The notes below the pieces were generated by a model. That model searched no databases. It saw nothing but the letters and a program-made list of their open reading frames with translations, and was not told the DNA's origin. A DNA stretch of 21,609 bases from contig DASTIS010000250.1 in the NCBI GenBank assembly GCA_035717365.1, forward strand, positions 1 through 21,609, written 5' to 3'. This document shows, in pieces, positions 14,289 to 21,609 of this stretch (the first letter of the stretch is position 1; each line of letters begins with the position of its first letter). Both the position numbers and the translations under genes were made by a program. Origin of the DNA: 66-474 sp035717365. GTDB taxonomy: Bacteria > Pseudomonadota > Gammaproteobacteria > Xanthomonadales > Rhodanobacteraceae.

Positions 14289-14597
14289 TCGCCGCTTTCC
14301 GGCCGCAACGAAGGGCAAACCAGGTGCGGCAGCGCCCGTTCGCGACTGGCCGTAGCGCTGGCAGGCATGGGGTGCCATTGCCGCAACCCACCTCGCCCGC
14401 GCGGGAATGGATTATTTCCGAAGCGCGAAGGCGCCGACCCGCCCGCAGCGGCCCCTGTTGGCCCAACCCGCAGACGAGGACGATGGCCTCGACGAACGAC
14501 CTGTCCCCCAAGACAGCTTTACACATGGTCCACTCGAAATCGCGGCGGTCCCGGGCTCCAATGCGCGGAACCCGAACACACGCAAGAGGAAGGCACC
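14289..14597. other. Intergenic region before the di-heme cytochrome gene
   Basis: No gene was recognised in these 309 nt. The frame of the downstream gene is open through most of it but codes for low-complexity, family-less residues. No strong terminator or consensus promoter was found. AGAGGAAGG (14585-14593), at the right edge, is a good ribosome site for the gene at 14598. Confidence 0.5.
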
Positions 14598-16031
14598 ATG
14601 TGCACGTATCTGGCAGTTCGTGTCCGCGCAGCGGTCACATCACTGTTGCACCACGAGCGCCACGCGGTCCGCAAGCTGCTGGCAAGCGCCGCAGCACTGG
14701 TGCTGACCGGTAGCGCGATGGCGCTTGCCGGGTGCGGCGGCAACGCATTCGCTGGCCAACCTGTGGCGACCGAAAATCAGGCAACCGCCGCCGAACAGGC
14801 CCATCACCAACGCGCACTCGTCGCCGAGGGCAAGCACATCTTTCGATACGACACCTTCGGGGACGAAAGTTTCTGGACCGACAAGCTGAAGATGAACGAC
14901 GTCATCCAGATGGAAGTCAGCCCCAAGGTGGCGCTGGCGGTGGGCTTGAAGGTGGATGTCGATGCATTGCCTGAGAGTGTCAAGCAAGGGATCAAAAACG
15001 GCACCATCGATCTGGACGATCCGGCCACGACCTTGGCGCTGTTGAAGCTGAATGCGGTCGTGGGACTCAAGGGAACGGTGCAAGACGTCGATGGCAAGGA
15101 GACGCTCACTCGAGTAGGCGTCACCTGCGCGCTTTGCCACTCAACGGTGGACAACTCCTTCGCGTCGGGCATCGGACATCGTCTTGACGGCTGGCCCAAT
15201 CGCGACTTGAATCCCGGTGCGATCATCGCGCTCTCTCCCGCGATTCCCGACACCTACAAGACCGTGTACAACTCGTGGGGGCCGGGCAAATACGACGCGC
15301 GCTTCAACCTGTTCGTGCAATCAAAAGGCCTCGCGTTCTTCACGGACGGCCAGAATCCTCCGCACGACAGGTTTGCCGTGGAGATTCCTCCGGCCTACGG
15401 CCTGCTGGGAATCGACAAGGAAATCTACACGGGCGACGGCGACATCCAACACGAGCCTGTCGGGCCGGTCGCGTACTGGAACCGCTATGTCGCGGTCACG
15501 CAGATGGGTGGGCAGGGCACGTTCTCCGACCCACGCCTGGTTGCGATGGGAGCAGCCGTGCCCGTCGACAACACCCACGGCGGCACCCTGCCGGATCTGG
15601 TGACGCCGGCGTTGCCGGCACTGCAGGCCTATCAGCTCTCGCTCGCCGCGCCACGACCACCTCTCGGATCGTACAACCCTTCGGCGGCTGCGCGCGGCAG
15701 ACAGGTTTTCTACGGCCAGGGCCAATGTGCGGCCTGCCACAGCGGTGAAAAATTCACGGACGCCAACCTGCGCCTGCACCCGCAATCCGCGTCGGCGGCG
15801 CGGAACACGGATTTCGTCTTGCTCAGCGCGACGGGCAAGTGGCGGACGTCGCCGCTCGCCGGAGTATGGCAGCACCCGCCCTACTTCCACGACGGATCGG
15901 CCGCGACGCTATGGGATGTCGTCAACGCATACAACAGCAAGCTGAACCTGAAACTCACGGTGCAGCAAAGGTCGGATCTGGTTCAATTTCTGAAGTCACT
16001 GCCCCATCGCGACAAACCACAATCCCGCTGA
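14598..16031 (+). CDS. Di-heme c-type cytochrome, predicted lipoprotein (peroxidase/MauG-like C-terminus)
   Basis: The product is 477 aa. Two heme c motifs are visible, CALCH (177-181) and CAACH (377-381), about 200 residues apart. The N-terminus has a long basic leader, a hydrophobic stretch (LLASAAALVLTGSAMALAG) and a lipobox ending in C46 (LAGC), so the mature protein is probably lipid-anchored and periplasm-facing. The C-terminal phrase GVWQHPPYFHDGSAATLWDVVNAYN resembles the end of bacterial di-heme cytochrome c peroxidases and MauG/RoxA-like enzymes. The rest does not match a family I can name, so peroxidase activity is not claimed. The start is supported by AGAGGAAGG 4 nt upstream. The gene lies 236 nt before ccmA, whose operon would ligate its hemes. 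Confidence 0.82.
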   Translation: MCTYLAVRVRAAVTSLLHHERHAVRKLLASAAALVLTGSAMALAGCGGNAFAGQPVATENQATAAEQAHHQRALVAEGKHIFRYDTFGDESFWTDKLKMNDVIQMEVSPKVALAVGLKVDVDALPESVKQGIKNGTIDLDDPATTLALLKLNAVVGLKGTVQDVDGKETLTRVGVTCALCHSTVDNSFASGIGHRLDGWPNRDLNPGAIIALSPAIPDTYKTVYNSWGPGKYDARFNLFVQSKGLAFFTDGQNPPHDRFAVEIPPAYGLLGIDKEIYTGDGDIQHEPVGPVAYWNRYVAVTQMGGQGTFSDPRLVAMGAAVPVDNTHGGTLPDLVTPALPALQAYQLSLAAPRPPLGSYNPSAAARGRQVFYGQGQCAACHSGEKFTDANLRLHPQSASAARNTDFVLLSATGKWRTSPLAGVWQHPPYFHDGSAATLWDVVNAYNSKLNLKLTVQQRSDLVQFLKSLPHRDKPQSR

Positions 16032-16144
16032 CGATTGTCGGGCCGGGAAGTGGCGAGTTCGCGAAAGCAAGGACAGGAGCACGCGACGCCGGCCACGGGG
16101 CAAGGATCACGATGTCACGTATTGCCATACAGGACGTGGGCGAA

Positions 16145-16174
16145 CGGCGCCGGCCATGCCTCGGTCCGGCGCCG
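16145..16174. terminator. Hairpin between the cytochrome gene and ccmA
   Basis: Perfect 9-bp GC arms (16145-16153 and 16166-16174) surround a 12-nt loop. There is no T-run. It may be a weak terminator, or a structure that separates expression of the cytochrome gene from the ccm operon. Confidence 0.35.
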
Positions 16175-16223
16175 ATCATGAAAGCATGGATGGTCGACGG
16201 TGGAGCGTGCACTCACCCCGTTG

Positions 16224-16252
16224 TGGACGATGCGTGGCCGCGCTGGGACAAT
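16224..16252 (+). promoter_or_regulatory. Candidate ccm operon promoter
   Basis: TGGACG (16224-16229) and GACAAT (16247-16252) are separated by 17 nt, and a TG one base before the -10 makes it an extended type. Each hexamer matches 4 of 6 consensus bases. The predicted start is about 9 nt before the ccmA ATG, leaving little room for a ribosome site. Confidence 0.35.
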
Positions 16253-16267
16253 ACGCGACTGCTTGCC

Positions 16268-16906
16268 ATGACCACGCCCCCCGCCCCTGCCGCGCCGCTG
16301 ATGTCAGCGCGTCGGCTCGCGTTCTCGCGCAACGACGAGCCCGTGTTCGGACCGCTGGACTTCAGCCTGGGCCGCGGCGAGACCTTGCTGGTCGAGGGGG
16401 ACAACGGTTCGGGCAAGACCACGCTGCTGCGGGTGCTGGCGGGAATGCTGCCGGCAGGTGCCGGCGAAATCCGTTTTGATGGCGCACCGGCCTCGCGCGA
16501 CAGCCGCAACGGTCGCGTGCTGTGGTTGGGACACCGATCCGGAATGAACGAATCACTGAGCGCGCGCGAGAATCTGGAGTTCCTCGCCGGGTTGTACGGC
16601 GTGCGCCCCGGCGCAACGGCAGAGTCGGCAATGGAGCGGATCGGAATTGCGGGCTGGATCGACGAGCCGCTGCGGACGCTTTCGGCCGGCCAGAAGAAAC
16701 GCGTCGGGCTGGCCCGCCTGCTGTTGATGCCGGGCGACCTGTGGCTGCTGGACGAGCCCTACGCGAACCTTGACCGGCACGGCATCGACCTCGTCAATGC
16801 ATTGATTGCCACCCATTGCGCGAACGACGGTGCGGCGTTGGTCACCAGCCACGGCGCGGTACGTTTTGCCGATCCGCGCGCCCGGCATATCCGTCTGACC
16901 CAGTAA
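16268..16906 (+). CDS. ccmA: Heme exporter ATP-binding protein CcmA
   Basis: CcmA is the ATPase of the CcmABCD complex. It powers release of heme-loaded CcmE in System I cytochrome c maturation. The protein is 212 aa (family about 205). Walker A GDNGSGKT is at 44-51, the ABC signature LSAGQKKRVGLARLL starts at 138, Walker B LWLLDEP is at 158-164, and the switch His is in TSHGA. The ATG at 16268 lacks a ribosome site, and a second in-frame ATG at 16301 would give a 201-aa product. It is the first gene of the ccm operon, on the same strand as the cytochrome gene upstream. Confidence 0.94.
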   Translation: MTTPPAPAAPLMSARRLAFSRNDEPVFGPLDFSLGRGETLLVEGDNGSGKTTLLRVLAGMLPAGAGEIRFDGAPASRDSRNGRVLWLGHRSGMNESLSARENLEFLAGLYGVRPGATAESAMERIGIAGWIDEPLRTLSAGQKKRVGLARLLLMPGDLWLLDEPYANLDRHGIDLVNALIATHCANDGAALVTSHGAVRFADPRARHIRLTQ

Positions 16907-16921
16907 GGACAAAATCGTTGC

Positions 16922-16997
16922 CCGCCAATGAACGCCGATAGAAAAACCCGCATCAAGTTCCCCACTGATACTCGCGCTCATTCGTGTTCGTTCGCGG
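16922..16997. repeat. Imperfect inverted repeat between ccmA and ccmB
   Basis: The left arm (CCGCCAATGAACGCCGAT, 16922-16939) and the reverse complement of the right arm (16980-16997) agree at 13 of 18 positions. ATGAACGC...GTTCGTTCGCGG-type sequences are dispersed intergenic repeats in this group, to my recollection. The two genes are separated by 155 nt if ccmB starts at 17062, unusually far for this operon. Confidence 0.4.
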
Positions 16998-17061
16998 ACT
17001 GAATCTTCTTTTCATGGCCACTGCCGTCCAACCCATCGCCGGCTCAACGCCCGTCACCCCC

Positions 17062-17757
17062 ATGACGCGACCGCGTTCGCCCGGCACACTGCGTGCGTGC
17101 GCGGCGCTGTTGCGTCACGATTTCACCTTGGCCTGGCGGCGTCGCGGCGAATTGTTCCTGCCACTTTTGTACGCGGTAATCGTGACCGCGCTGTTTCCGT
17201 TCGCGCTCGGTCCGGACCCGCGATTGCTGGGCCGGATCGCGGGCGGCGTGTTGCTGGTGATCACGGTGCTGGCGATGCTTCCAGCGCTGGAGTCGATGTT
17301 CCGCGCCGATCTCGAGGACGGCACACTGGAGCAATGGCTGCTGGCGCCGCAACCGCTGGCACTGCTGGCCTTGACCCGCATCATCGCGCACTGGCTGACC
17401 ACCGTTCTACCCTTGATCATCGTGATGCCGCTGCTGGGAGCCCTGCTCGATCTGCCCGCCAACGTCCTGCCCGTGCTGATGCTGGCCCTGCTGCTGGCAA
17501 CACCGTTGCTGGCTCTGCTCGGTGCGGTGTTGGCGGCGCTGGCGGTGGGCGCGCGCCGCTCTGGTATCCTGCTCGCCTTGACGCTGCTGCCGCTGGCTGT
17601 TCCGGTGGTGATTTTCGCCGCCGGCGCCATCGCCGCGGCGCAGTCCGGCATGCCGTACCTGGCCCCGTTGTCGTGGCTGGCTGCGGCACTGGTATTGGCG
17701 ATCGTATTGGCGCCGCTTGCGTGTGCAGCGGCGCTCCGGATCGCAGTAGAAGCTTGA
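17062..17757 (+). CDS. ccmB: Heme exporter membrane protein CcmB
   Basis: CcmB is the inner-membrane subunit that pairs with CcmA in CcmABCD. From the ATG at 17062 it is 231 aa (E. coli 220). The cytoplasmic start LRHDFTLAWRRRGELFLPLL leads into six predicted membrane spans. The diagnostic stretches FPFALGPDPRLLGRIAGGVL, FRADLEDGTLEQWLLAPQPL and ALAVGARRSGILLALTLLPL are all present. An upstream ATG at 17014 would add 16 residues without family similarity. Neither start has a convincing ribosome site, so the exact start is uncertain. The stop TGA is 1 nt before the ccmC ATG. Confidence 0.93.
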   Translation: MTRPRSPGTLRACAALLRHDFTLAWRRRGELFLPLLYAVIVTALFPFALGPDPRLLGRIAGGVLLVITVLAMLPALESMFRADLEDGTLEQWLLAPQPLALLALTRIIAHWLTTVLPLIIVMPLLGALLDLPANVLPVLMLALLLATPLLALLGAVLAALAVGARRSGILLALTLLPLAVPVVIFAAGAIAAAQSGMPYLAPLSWLAAALVLAIVLAPLACAAALRIAVEA

Positions 17758-17758
17758 C

Positions 17759-18538
17759 ATGTCACGCAGTTATCTCCCCCACTGGATGCACCGGCTCGGC
17801 TCCCCGCCGACCTTCTACCGTTTCGCGGGCGCCCTGCGCCCGTGGCTGATGGCCGCGGCGCTGGTCGCCGGCGCGATCGGCCTGTACGGCGGCCTGGTCC
17901 TGGCGCCGCCCGATTACCAGCAGGGCGACGCCTATCGAATCATCTTCATCCACGTGCCGAGCGCGTGGATGAGCCTGTTCATCTACGCCGGGATGGCGAT
18001 CGCCGGCCTGATTGCACTGGTGTGGCGCGTCAAGCTGGCCGAAGTCATCGCGATGGAATGTGCCCCGATCGGCGCGGTGTTCACCCTGATCACGCTGGTC
18101 ACGGGCTCGCTGTGGGGCAAGCCGATGTGGGGGACGTGGTGGACCTGGGGCGCCCGCCTGACTTCCGAACTGGTGCTGCTGTTCCTGTACCTGGGCGTGA
18201 TCGGGCTCTACAACGCCTTCGAGGACCGCCGCCGCGGTGCGCGCGCCGCCTCGCTGCTGGCGCTGGTCGGGATCGTGAACCTGCCGATCGTGCACTACTC
18301 GGTGGTGTGGTGGAATACCCTGCACCAGGGCACGACGGTCAACCTGATGGGGCAGTCTTCTATCGCCCCGTCGATGCTGTGGCCGCTGCTGGTGATGGCG
18401 CTGGCAACCCACCTGTATTTCTTCGCCAGCATCCTCGGCCGCACGCGCACCGGTCTGCTGTCGCTGGAAGGCGGCAAGCAATGGGTGCGCGCATTGGTCG
18501 ATGGACAACCCGCACAGACAACGGGGGCACCTACCTGA
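17759..18538 (+). CDS. ccmC: Heme handling protein CcmC
   Basis: CcmC holds heme at the periplasmic face of the inner membrane and delivers it to the His of CcmE. The 259-aa protein is predicted to have six membrane helices. It carries the tryptophan-rich (WWD-type) heme platform WGTWWTWGARLTSE, with flanking conserved His residues, for example in IIFIHVPSAWMS before it and NLPIVHYSVVWWNTLHQG after it. The gene begins 1 nt after ccmB. A 153-nt non-coding stretch follows before ccmD, which is unusual because ccmC and ccmD are commonly adjacent or overlapping. Confidence 0.95.
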   Translation: MSRSYLPHWMHRLGSPPTFYRFAGALRPWLMAAALVAGAIGLYGGLVLAPPDYQQGDAYRIIFIHVPSAWMSLFIYAGMAIAGLIALVWRVKLAEVIAMECAPIGAVFTLITLVTGSLWGKPMWGTWWTWGARLTSELVLLFLYLGVIGLYNAFEDRRRGARAASLLALVGIVNLPIVHYSVVWWNTLHQGTTVNLMGQSSIAPSMLWPLLVMALATHLYFFASILGRTRTGLLSLEGGKQWVRALVDGQPAQTTGAPT

Positions 18539-18691
18539 CATGGCTCACCGGATTGCGATCTTGTGCCCCCTGATTTTGTGCAACCTTGAGTCAAGGGGGC
18601 GGGCAATCCCGCAAGGGATCGTCAGGGCTTGTGGGGGCGTGCATCCCATAGCGTTGACGCGCGACACTCCAGCCGACTGCGAGAACGAAAC
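18539..18691. other. Non-coding gap between ccmC and ccmD
   Basis: These 153 nt contain no recognisable gene. They hold the arms GCCCCC (18565-18570) and GGGGGC (18595-18600), and a small hairpin ATCCC/GGGAT with a GCAA loop (18606-18619). They may be a repeat insertion or a processing site within the operon mRNA. Confidence 0.4.
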
Positions 18692-18886
18692 ATGATGCAA
18701 TTCATCGCAATGGGCGGCTACGCCATGTACGTGTGGCCCGCGTATGCGGTGTTCTTCACCATGCTGGCGTGGGACTGGTTCGCGCCCACGCTGCGCCGGC
18801 GCCGCTTCACCCGCGAACTGCGCGGCCGCCTCGCGCGTGAACACAACCGCAACGCGCGCGCGCCACGCGCGGAGGCCTCGACATGA
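18692..18886 (+). CDS. ccmD: Heme exporter protein CcmD
   Basis: This small 64-aa membrane protein stabilises CcmC-CcmE within CcmABCD. It begins MMQFIAMGGYAMYVWPAYAVFF. The GGY-x-x-Y-VWPAY segment followed by one transmembrane helix (about 8-29) and a basic cytoplasmic tail (RRRRFTRELRGRL) is typical of CcmD. The second Met (18695) is an alternative start. Its stop overlaps the ccmE start as ATGA (18883-18886), so the two are translationally coupled. Confidence 0.88.
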   Translation: MMQFIAMGGYAMYVWPAYAVFFTMLAWDWFAPTLRRRRFTRELRGRLAREHNRNARAPRAEAST

Positions 18887-19359
18887 ATCCGGTCCGCAAG
18901 CGGCGTCTCATCATCACCCTCGTGATCATCGGCGCCGTGGCGATCGCCACGGCGTTGAGTGTGTTCGCGCTGCAACAGAGCATGACCTATCTGTATTCGC
19001 CGAGCGAGGTCGATGCCGGCAAGTCTCCGGATGGCGGACAATTCCGGTTGGGCGGCATCGTCGCGGAAGGCAGCGTCCACAAGGTCCCCGGCACGCTGAC
19101 CACGGACTTCGTGATCACGGACCGCTTCCGGAACATCCCGGTCACCTATACCGGCATCCTGCCGGACCTGTTCCGGGTCGGCCAAAGCACCATCACCACG
19201 GGACACATGGTCGACGGCACCTTTGTCGCCACCCAGGTGCTGGCCAAGCACGATGAAACCTACATGCCACCGCAGGTCGAACAGGCGATTGCCAAGGCCA
19301 AGGCGGATCATCGCATTCCCAAGACCGGGACCGGGGACCCGGGACCCGGGACCCGTTGA
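18883..19359 (+). CDS. ccmE: Periplasmic heme chaperone CcmE
   Basis: CcmE binds heme covalently at a single His and passes it to CcmF. The 158-aa protein has a basic N-terminus, one membrane anchor (about 9-30), then the OB-fold domain (FRLGGIVAEGSV, DFVITD, VTYTGILPDLFRVGQ). The heme-linking motif LAKHDETYMPP contains H123 and Y127. The last 11 residues (148-158, rich in Gly, Pro, Thr and Asp) and the stop codon are encoded by a repeat element that begins at 19325, so the natural C-terminus has probably been replaced. The functional His and Tyr are upstream of that junction and look intact. Confidence 0.94.
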   Translation: MNPVRKRRLIITLVIIGAVAIATALSVFALQQSMTYLYSPSEVDAGKSPDGGQFRLGGIVAEGSVHKVPGTLTTDFVITDRFRNIPVTYTGILPDLFRVGQSTITTGHMVDGTFVATQVLAKHDETYMPPQVEQAIAKAKADHRIPKTGTGDPGPGTR

Positions 19360-19538
19360 AGCAGTCGCTGGCGTTTGTCTGACGTCCAGCACCAAATAGC
19401 GCAGCGCGTGAAACACATCGCAACATCGATCAGCAACAACATCCCGCCTCACGGAACCCATCGGCAAGAGCAAAGCAGATGAAACTCATGGCAACCCCCA
19501 ACGAAATCGTTTTCCGGGTCCCCGGTCCCCGGTCCCGG
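19325..19538. repeat. MITE-like 214-bp element with 25-bp inverted ends between ccmE and ccmF
   Basis: The ends 19325-19349 and 19514-19538 are reverse complements at 24 of 25 positions. The left end also contains three tandem copies of GGGACCC (19334-19354). The 164-nt interior has no convincing gene. The left end is translated as the tail of CcmE, and the right end stops 8 nt before the ccmF ATG, where no ribosome site is present. No target-site duplication could be identified by eye. Confidence 0.7.
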
Positions 19539-19546
19539 CTTCTCAA

Positions 19547-21529
19547 ATGAACCCCGAACTCGGCCAGGTTGCGCTGATCCTCGCCCTTGTGCTGGCGGCG
19601 CTGCAGTGTGCGCTGCCGATCCTCGGCGCGTGGCGTGGCAGCAAACCGCTGATGGCGACCGCGCCGACGCTCGCAATCGGACAGTGCGTGTTCATTGCGC
19701 TCGCGTTCGGGATCCTCGCGTGGTCGTTCTGGATCAACGATTTCTCGGTCGCCTACGTCGCGCAGAATTCGAATCTTTCGCTGCCCTGGTACTACAGGCT
19801 CTCGGCAGTGTGGGGTGCGCACGAGGGCTCGCTGCTGTTGTGGATGCTGATCCTCAACCTGTGGACAGTGGCGATCATTGCCCTCGGCGGCAAATTGCCG
19901 AAGGCTTTTTTCTCGCGCGTGATCGGCGTGCTGGGATTCGTCGCTTTCGGTTTCCTGCTGTACATGGTGACGACGTCCAACCCGTTCCTGCGGCTGCTGC
20001 CGGCGCCGCCCAACGGCGCCGACCTGAACCCGGTATTGCAGGACCCGGGCCTGGTGTTCCATCCGCCGTTGCTGTACATGGGCTACGTCGGTTTCAGCGT
20101 CGCCTTCGCGTTCGCGATCGCGTCGCTGCTGGGCGGTGAACTGAAATCCACGTGGGTGCGCTGGTCGCGACCGTGGACCAACGCGGCCTGGGGTTTCCTC
20201 ACGGTCGGCATCATCGCCGGCAGCGCGTGGGCTTACTACGAACTCGGCTGGGGCGGCTGGTGGTTCTGGGATCCGGTCGAAAATGCCTCGTTCATGCCGT
20301 GGCTGATCGGTGCCGCGCTGATCCACGCGCAGGCGATCACCGACAAGCGCGACGGCTTGCGGGCGTGGACGTTGCTGTTGTCGATCTTCGCCTTCGCGTT
20401 TTCCCTGCTCGGAACCTTCCTGGTCCGCTCGGGCTTGCTGACCAGCGTGCACGCGTTCGCGTTCGCGCCCGCGCGGGGCGTGTTCATCCTGGTGTACCTC
20501 GCGGTCGTGGTCGGTGGCTCGCTGCTGCTCTACGCCCTGCGCGCACCCAAAGTGACCGGCGGTAAATCGTTTGCGCTGGCATCGCGCGAAACCATGATGC
20601 TGGTCGGCAACCTGATGCTCACCGTCGCCTGCGCGATGGTGATGCTGGGCACGCTGTACCCGCTGGTCGGCGAGGCGTTGAGCATCGGGCGCATTTCGGT
20701 CGGCCCGCCCTACTTCGGCCCGATGTTCCTGCTGCTGATGACTCCACTGGTTCTGGTGATGCCATTCGGTCCGCTCTCGCGCTGGGGCAAGGCGGACCTG
20801 AAGGTGTGGAAGCGCGCGCTGGTCCGCATCGTCGCGCTCGCGGTCGCGGCCGGCATTGTCGGATTCATCCTCGGTGCACGCAACTTCTACGAGTTGCTCG
20901 GCATCACCGCGGCCACCTGGGTGATCGCCGGCGTCGCGCTGTTCGCGATCAAGCGCTGGCGCGAGGCACCCCGCGGCAAGCGGTACCCGTTCGAGATGCT
21001 GGGCATGATGCTGGCGCATCTGGGCGTCGGCGTGTTCATCGCCGGGGCGATCCTGACCCGCTCGATGAGCGTCGAGCAGGACGTCAGCATGAAGCCCGGT
21101 TCCAGCGTCGAGGTCGGCGCCTACGATTTCCACTTCAATGGCGTGACCGAGAAACAGGGCGCGAACTATCACGCGCAACAGGGCACCGTGGTGGTCTCGC
21201 GCAACGGCAAGCAGGTGGTCGTGCTGCATCCGCAGAAGCGCACTTATTCCGGCGGCCAGGTGCAGACCGAGGCCTCGATCCAGGCCGGCGTGTTCCGCGA
21301 TCTCTATGTGTCACTGGGCGACCCCATCGGCGGCGGCGCGTGGTCGCTGCGCGTGTACGACAAGCCGTTCGTGCGCTGGATCTGGGGCGGCGGCGTGTTG
21401 ATGATGCTGGGAGGATTCTCCGTGATCCTCGACCGGCGCTTCCGTCTGCGGCGCGCGGTCGAGCCGGAAACCGCGCGCACGGAGCCGGATCCCGAGGCCC
21501 CGCGAAAACTCGCGGGGGACCAGGCGTGA
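19547..21529 (+). CDS. ccmF: Heme lyase subunit CcmF
   Basis: CcmF is the large membrane component of the CcmFH(I) complex. It takes heme from CcmE and attaches it to CXXCH of apocytochromes. The 660-aa protein (family about 640-660) begins MNPELGQVALILALVLAAL and has many membrane spans. The AVWGAHEGSLLLWMLIL region, the central WWD heme platform WGGWWFWDPVENASFMPW (residues 235-252), and the following ALIHAQAITDKRDGLRAWTLLL are diagnostic. The C-terminal region contains a periplasmic loop and a last helix before a charged tail. The ATG at 19547 has no Shine-Dalgarno sequence because the 214-bp repeat element ends 8 nt upstream. The stop overlaps the GTG start of ccmG. Confidence 0.96.
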   Translation: MNPELGQVALILALVLAALQCALPILGAWRGSKPLMATAPTLAIGQCVFIALAFGILAWSFWINDFSVAYVAQNSNLSLPWYYRLSAVWGAHEGSLLLWMLILNLWTVAIIALGGKLPKAFFSRVIGVLGFVAFGFLLYMVTTSNPFLRLLPAPPNGADLNPVLQDPGLVFHPPLLYMGYVGFSVAFAFAIASLLGGELKSTWVRWSRPWTNAAWGFLTVGIIAGSAWAYYELGWGGWWFWDPVENASFMPWLIGAALIHAQAITDKRDGLRAWTLLLSIFAFAFSLLGTFLVRSGLLTSVHAFAFAPARGVFILVYLAVVVGGSLLLYALRAPKVTGGKSFALASRETMMLVGNLMLTVACAMVMLGTLYPLVGEALSIGRISVGPPYFGPMFLLLMTPLVLVMPFGPLSRWGKADLKVWKRALVRIVALAVAAGIVGFILGARNFYELLGITAATWVIAGVALFAIKRWREAPRGKRYPFEMLGMMLAHLGVGVFIAGAILTRSMSVEQDVSMKPGSSVEVGAYDFHFNGVTEKQGANYHAQQGTVVVSRNGKQVVVLHPQKRTYSGGQVQTEASIQAGVFRDLYVSLGDPIGGGAWSLRVYDKPFVRWIWGGGVLMMLGGFSVILDRRFRLRRAVEPETARTEPDPEAPRKLAGDQA

Positions 21530-21609
21530 ACGAGGTCGCGCGCAAACCGGCTTCGCGCTTCGTCCCGCTGGGGGTGTTCGCGGTGCTGGTGGCGTTCTTC
21601 GTGGTGGGA
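21526..21609 (+). CDS. ccmG: Thiol:disulfide interchange protein CcmG/DsbE, N-terminal fragment
   Basis: A GTG at 21526 overlaps the ccmF stop (GTGA). The frame stays open for all 28 codons to the window edge. The visible part is a short basic start (NEVARKPASR) followed by the beginning of a hydrophobic anchor (FVPLGVFAVLVAFFVVG). CcmG/DsbE is a membrane-anchored thioredoxin-like protein that keeps apocytochrome CXXCH cysteines reduced, and its gene usually follows ccmF. The thioredoxin domain and its CXXC lie outside the window, so the call rests on position, start overlap and the N-terminal pattern. Confidence 0.75.
   Translation, partial: MNEVARKPASRFVPLGVFAVLVAFFVVG

Noticed and set aside
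19334..19354. Tandem GGGACCC units as a CRISPR or satellite array
   Set aside because: There are only three 7-bp units with no spacers. They are better explained as part of the inverted end of the 214-bp element.
19430..21229. 599-codon minus-strand open frame antisense to ccmF
   Set aside because: The composition (Gln, His, Arg, Asp) is typical of the complement of a membrane-protein gene. No domain is recognisable and ccmF is unambiguous.

Overview
The window is high-GC bacterial chromosome. It most resembles the gammaproteobacterial Xanthomonadales, probably a Rhodanobacteraceae/Xanthomonadaceae-type organism. This placement is inferred from four things: rluC and rne are divergent, SlyX ends in PPPHY, a kynurenine catabolic cluster sits near a System I cytochrome c maturation (ccm) operon, and short palindromic intergenic repeats of several families are abundant. 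No rRNA, tRNA, CRISPR array, phage gene or complete transposase gene was recognised. Most of the window is core genome, and the unusual material is mainly in the repeats between and inside the genes.

Left part (1-7.2 kb). The C-terminal tail of a PEP-CTERM protein is followed by a very strong intrinsic terminator. Next, on the minus strand, come a DUF2058 (YaiL-like) gene, slyX, and ugd (UDP-glucose dehydrogenase), with ugd and slyX 2 nt apart and read in that order. A stack of inverted repeats, including a perfect 25-bp inverted pair, separates ugd from rluC. rluC diverges from rne across a 341-nt region that looks like a long rne leader, as in E. coli.

Middle part (7.2-14.3 kb). A UvrY/GacA-type response regulator on the minus strand diverges from a PLP-dependent cysteine synthase/desulfhydrase family gene. 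A kynurenine (tryptophan catabolism) block follows: ACMSD, a small exported protein of unknown function joined to it by an ATGA overlap, kynureninase, kynurenine 3-monooxygenase (KMO) and a DUF3293 protein. 3-hydroxyanthranilate dioxygenase, the enzyme between kynureninase and ACMSD, is absent from the window. Two genes here (8006 and 9416) have a -10 box exactly 6 nt before the ATG and no Shine-Dalgarno sequence, so they look leaderless. KMO carries an in-frame, repeat-like insertion.

Right part (14.6 kb to end). A di-heme c-type cytochrome predicted to be a lipoprotein is followed by ccmA-B-C-D-E-F and the first 28 codons of ccmG. This operon exports/handles heme and ligates it to CXXCH motifs, such as those in the neighbouring cytochrome. 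The operon is interrupted by non-coding stretches (ccmA-B, ccmC-D, ccmE-F). The ccmE-F stretch is a 214-bp element with near-perfect 25-bp inverted ends that also encodes the last 11 residues of CcmE.

I see no convincing undescribed multi-gene system. The best leads are the repeat insertions into kmo and ccmE, the leaderless pair, and the uncharacterised exported protein coupled to ACMSD.
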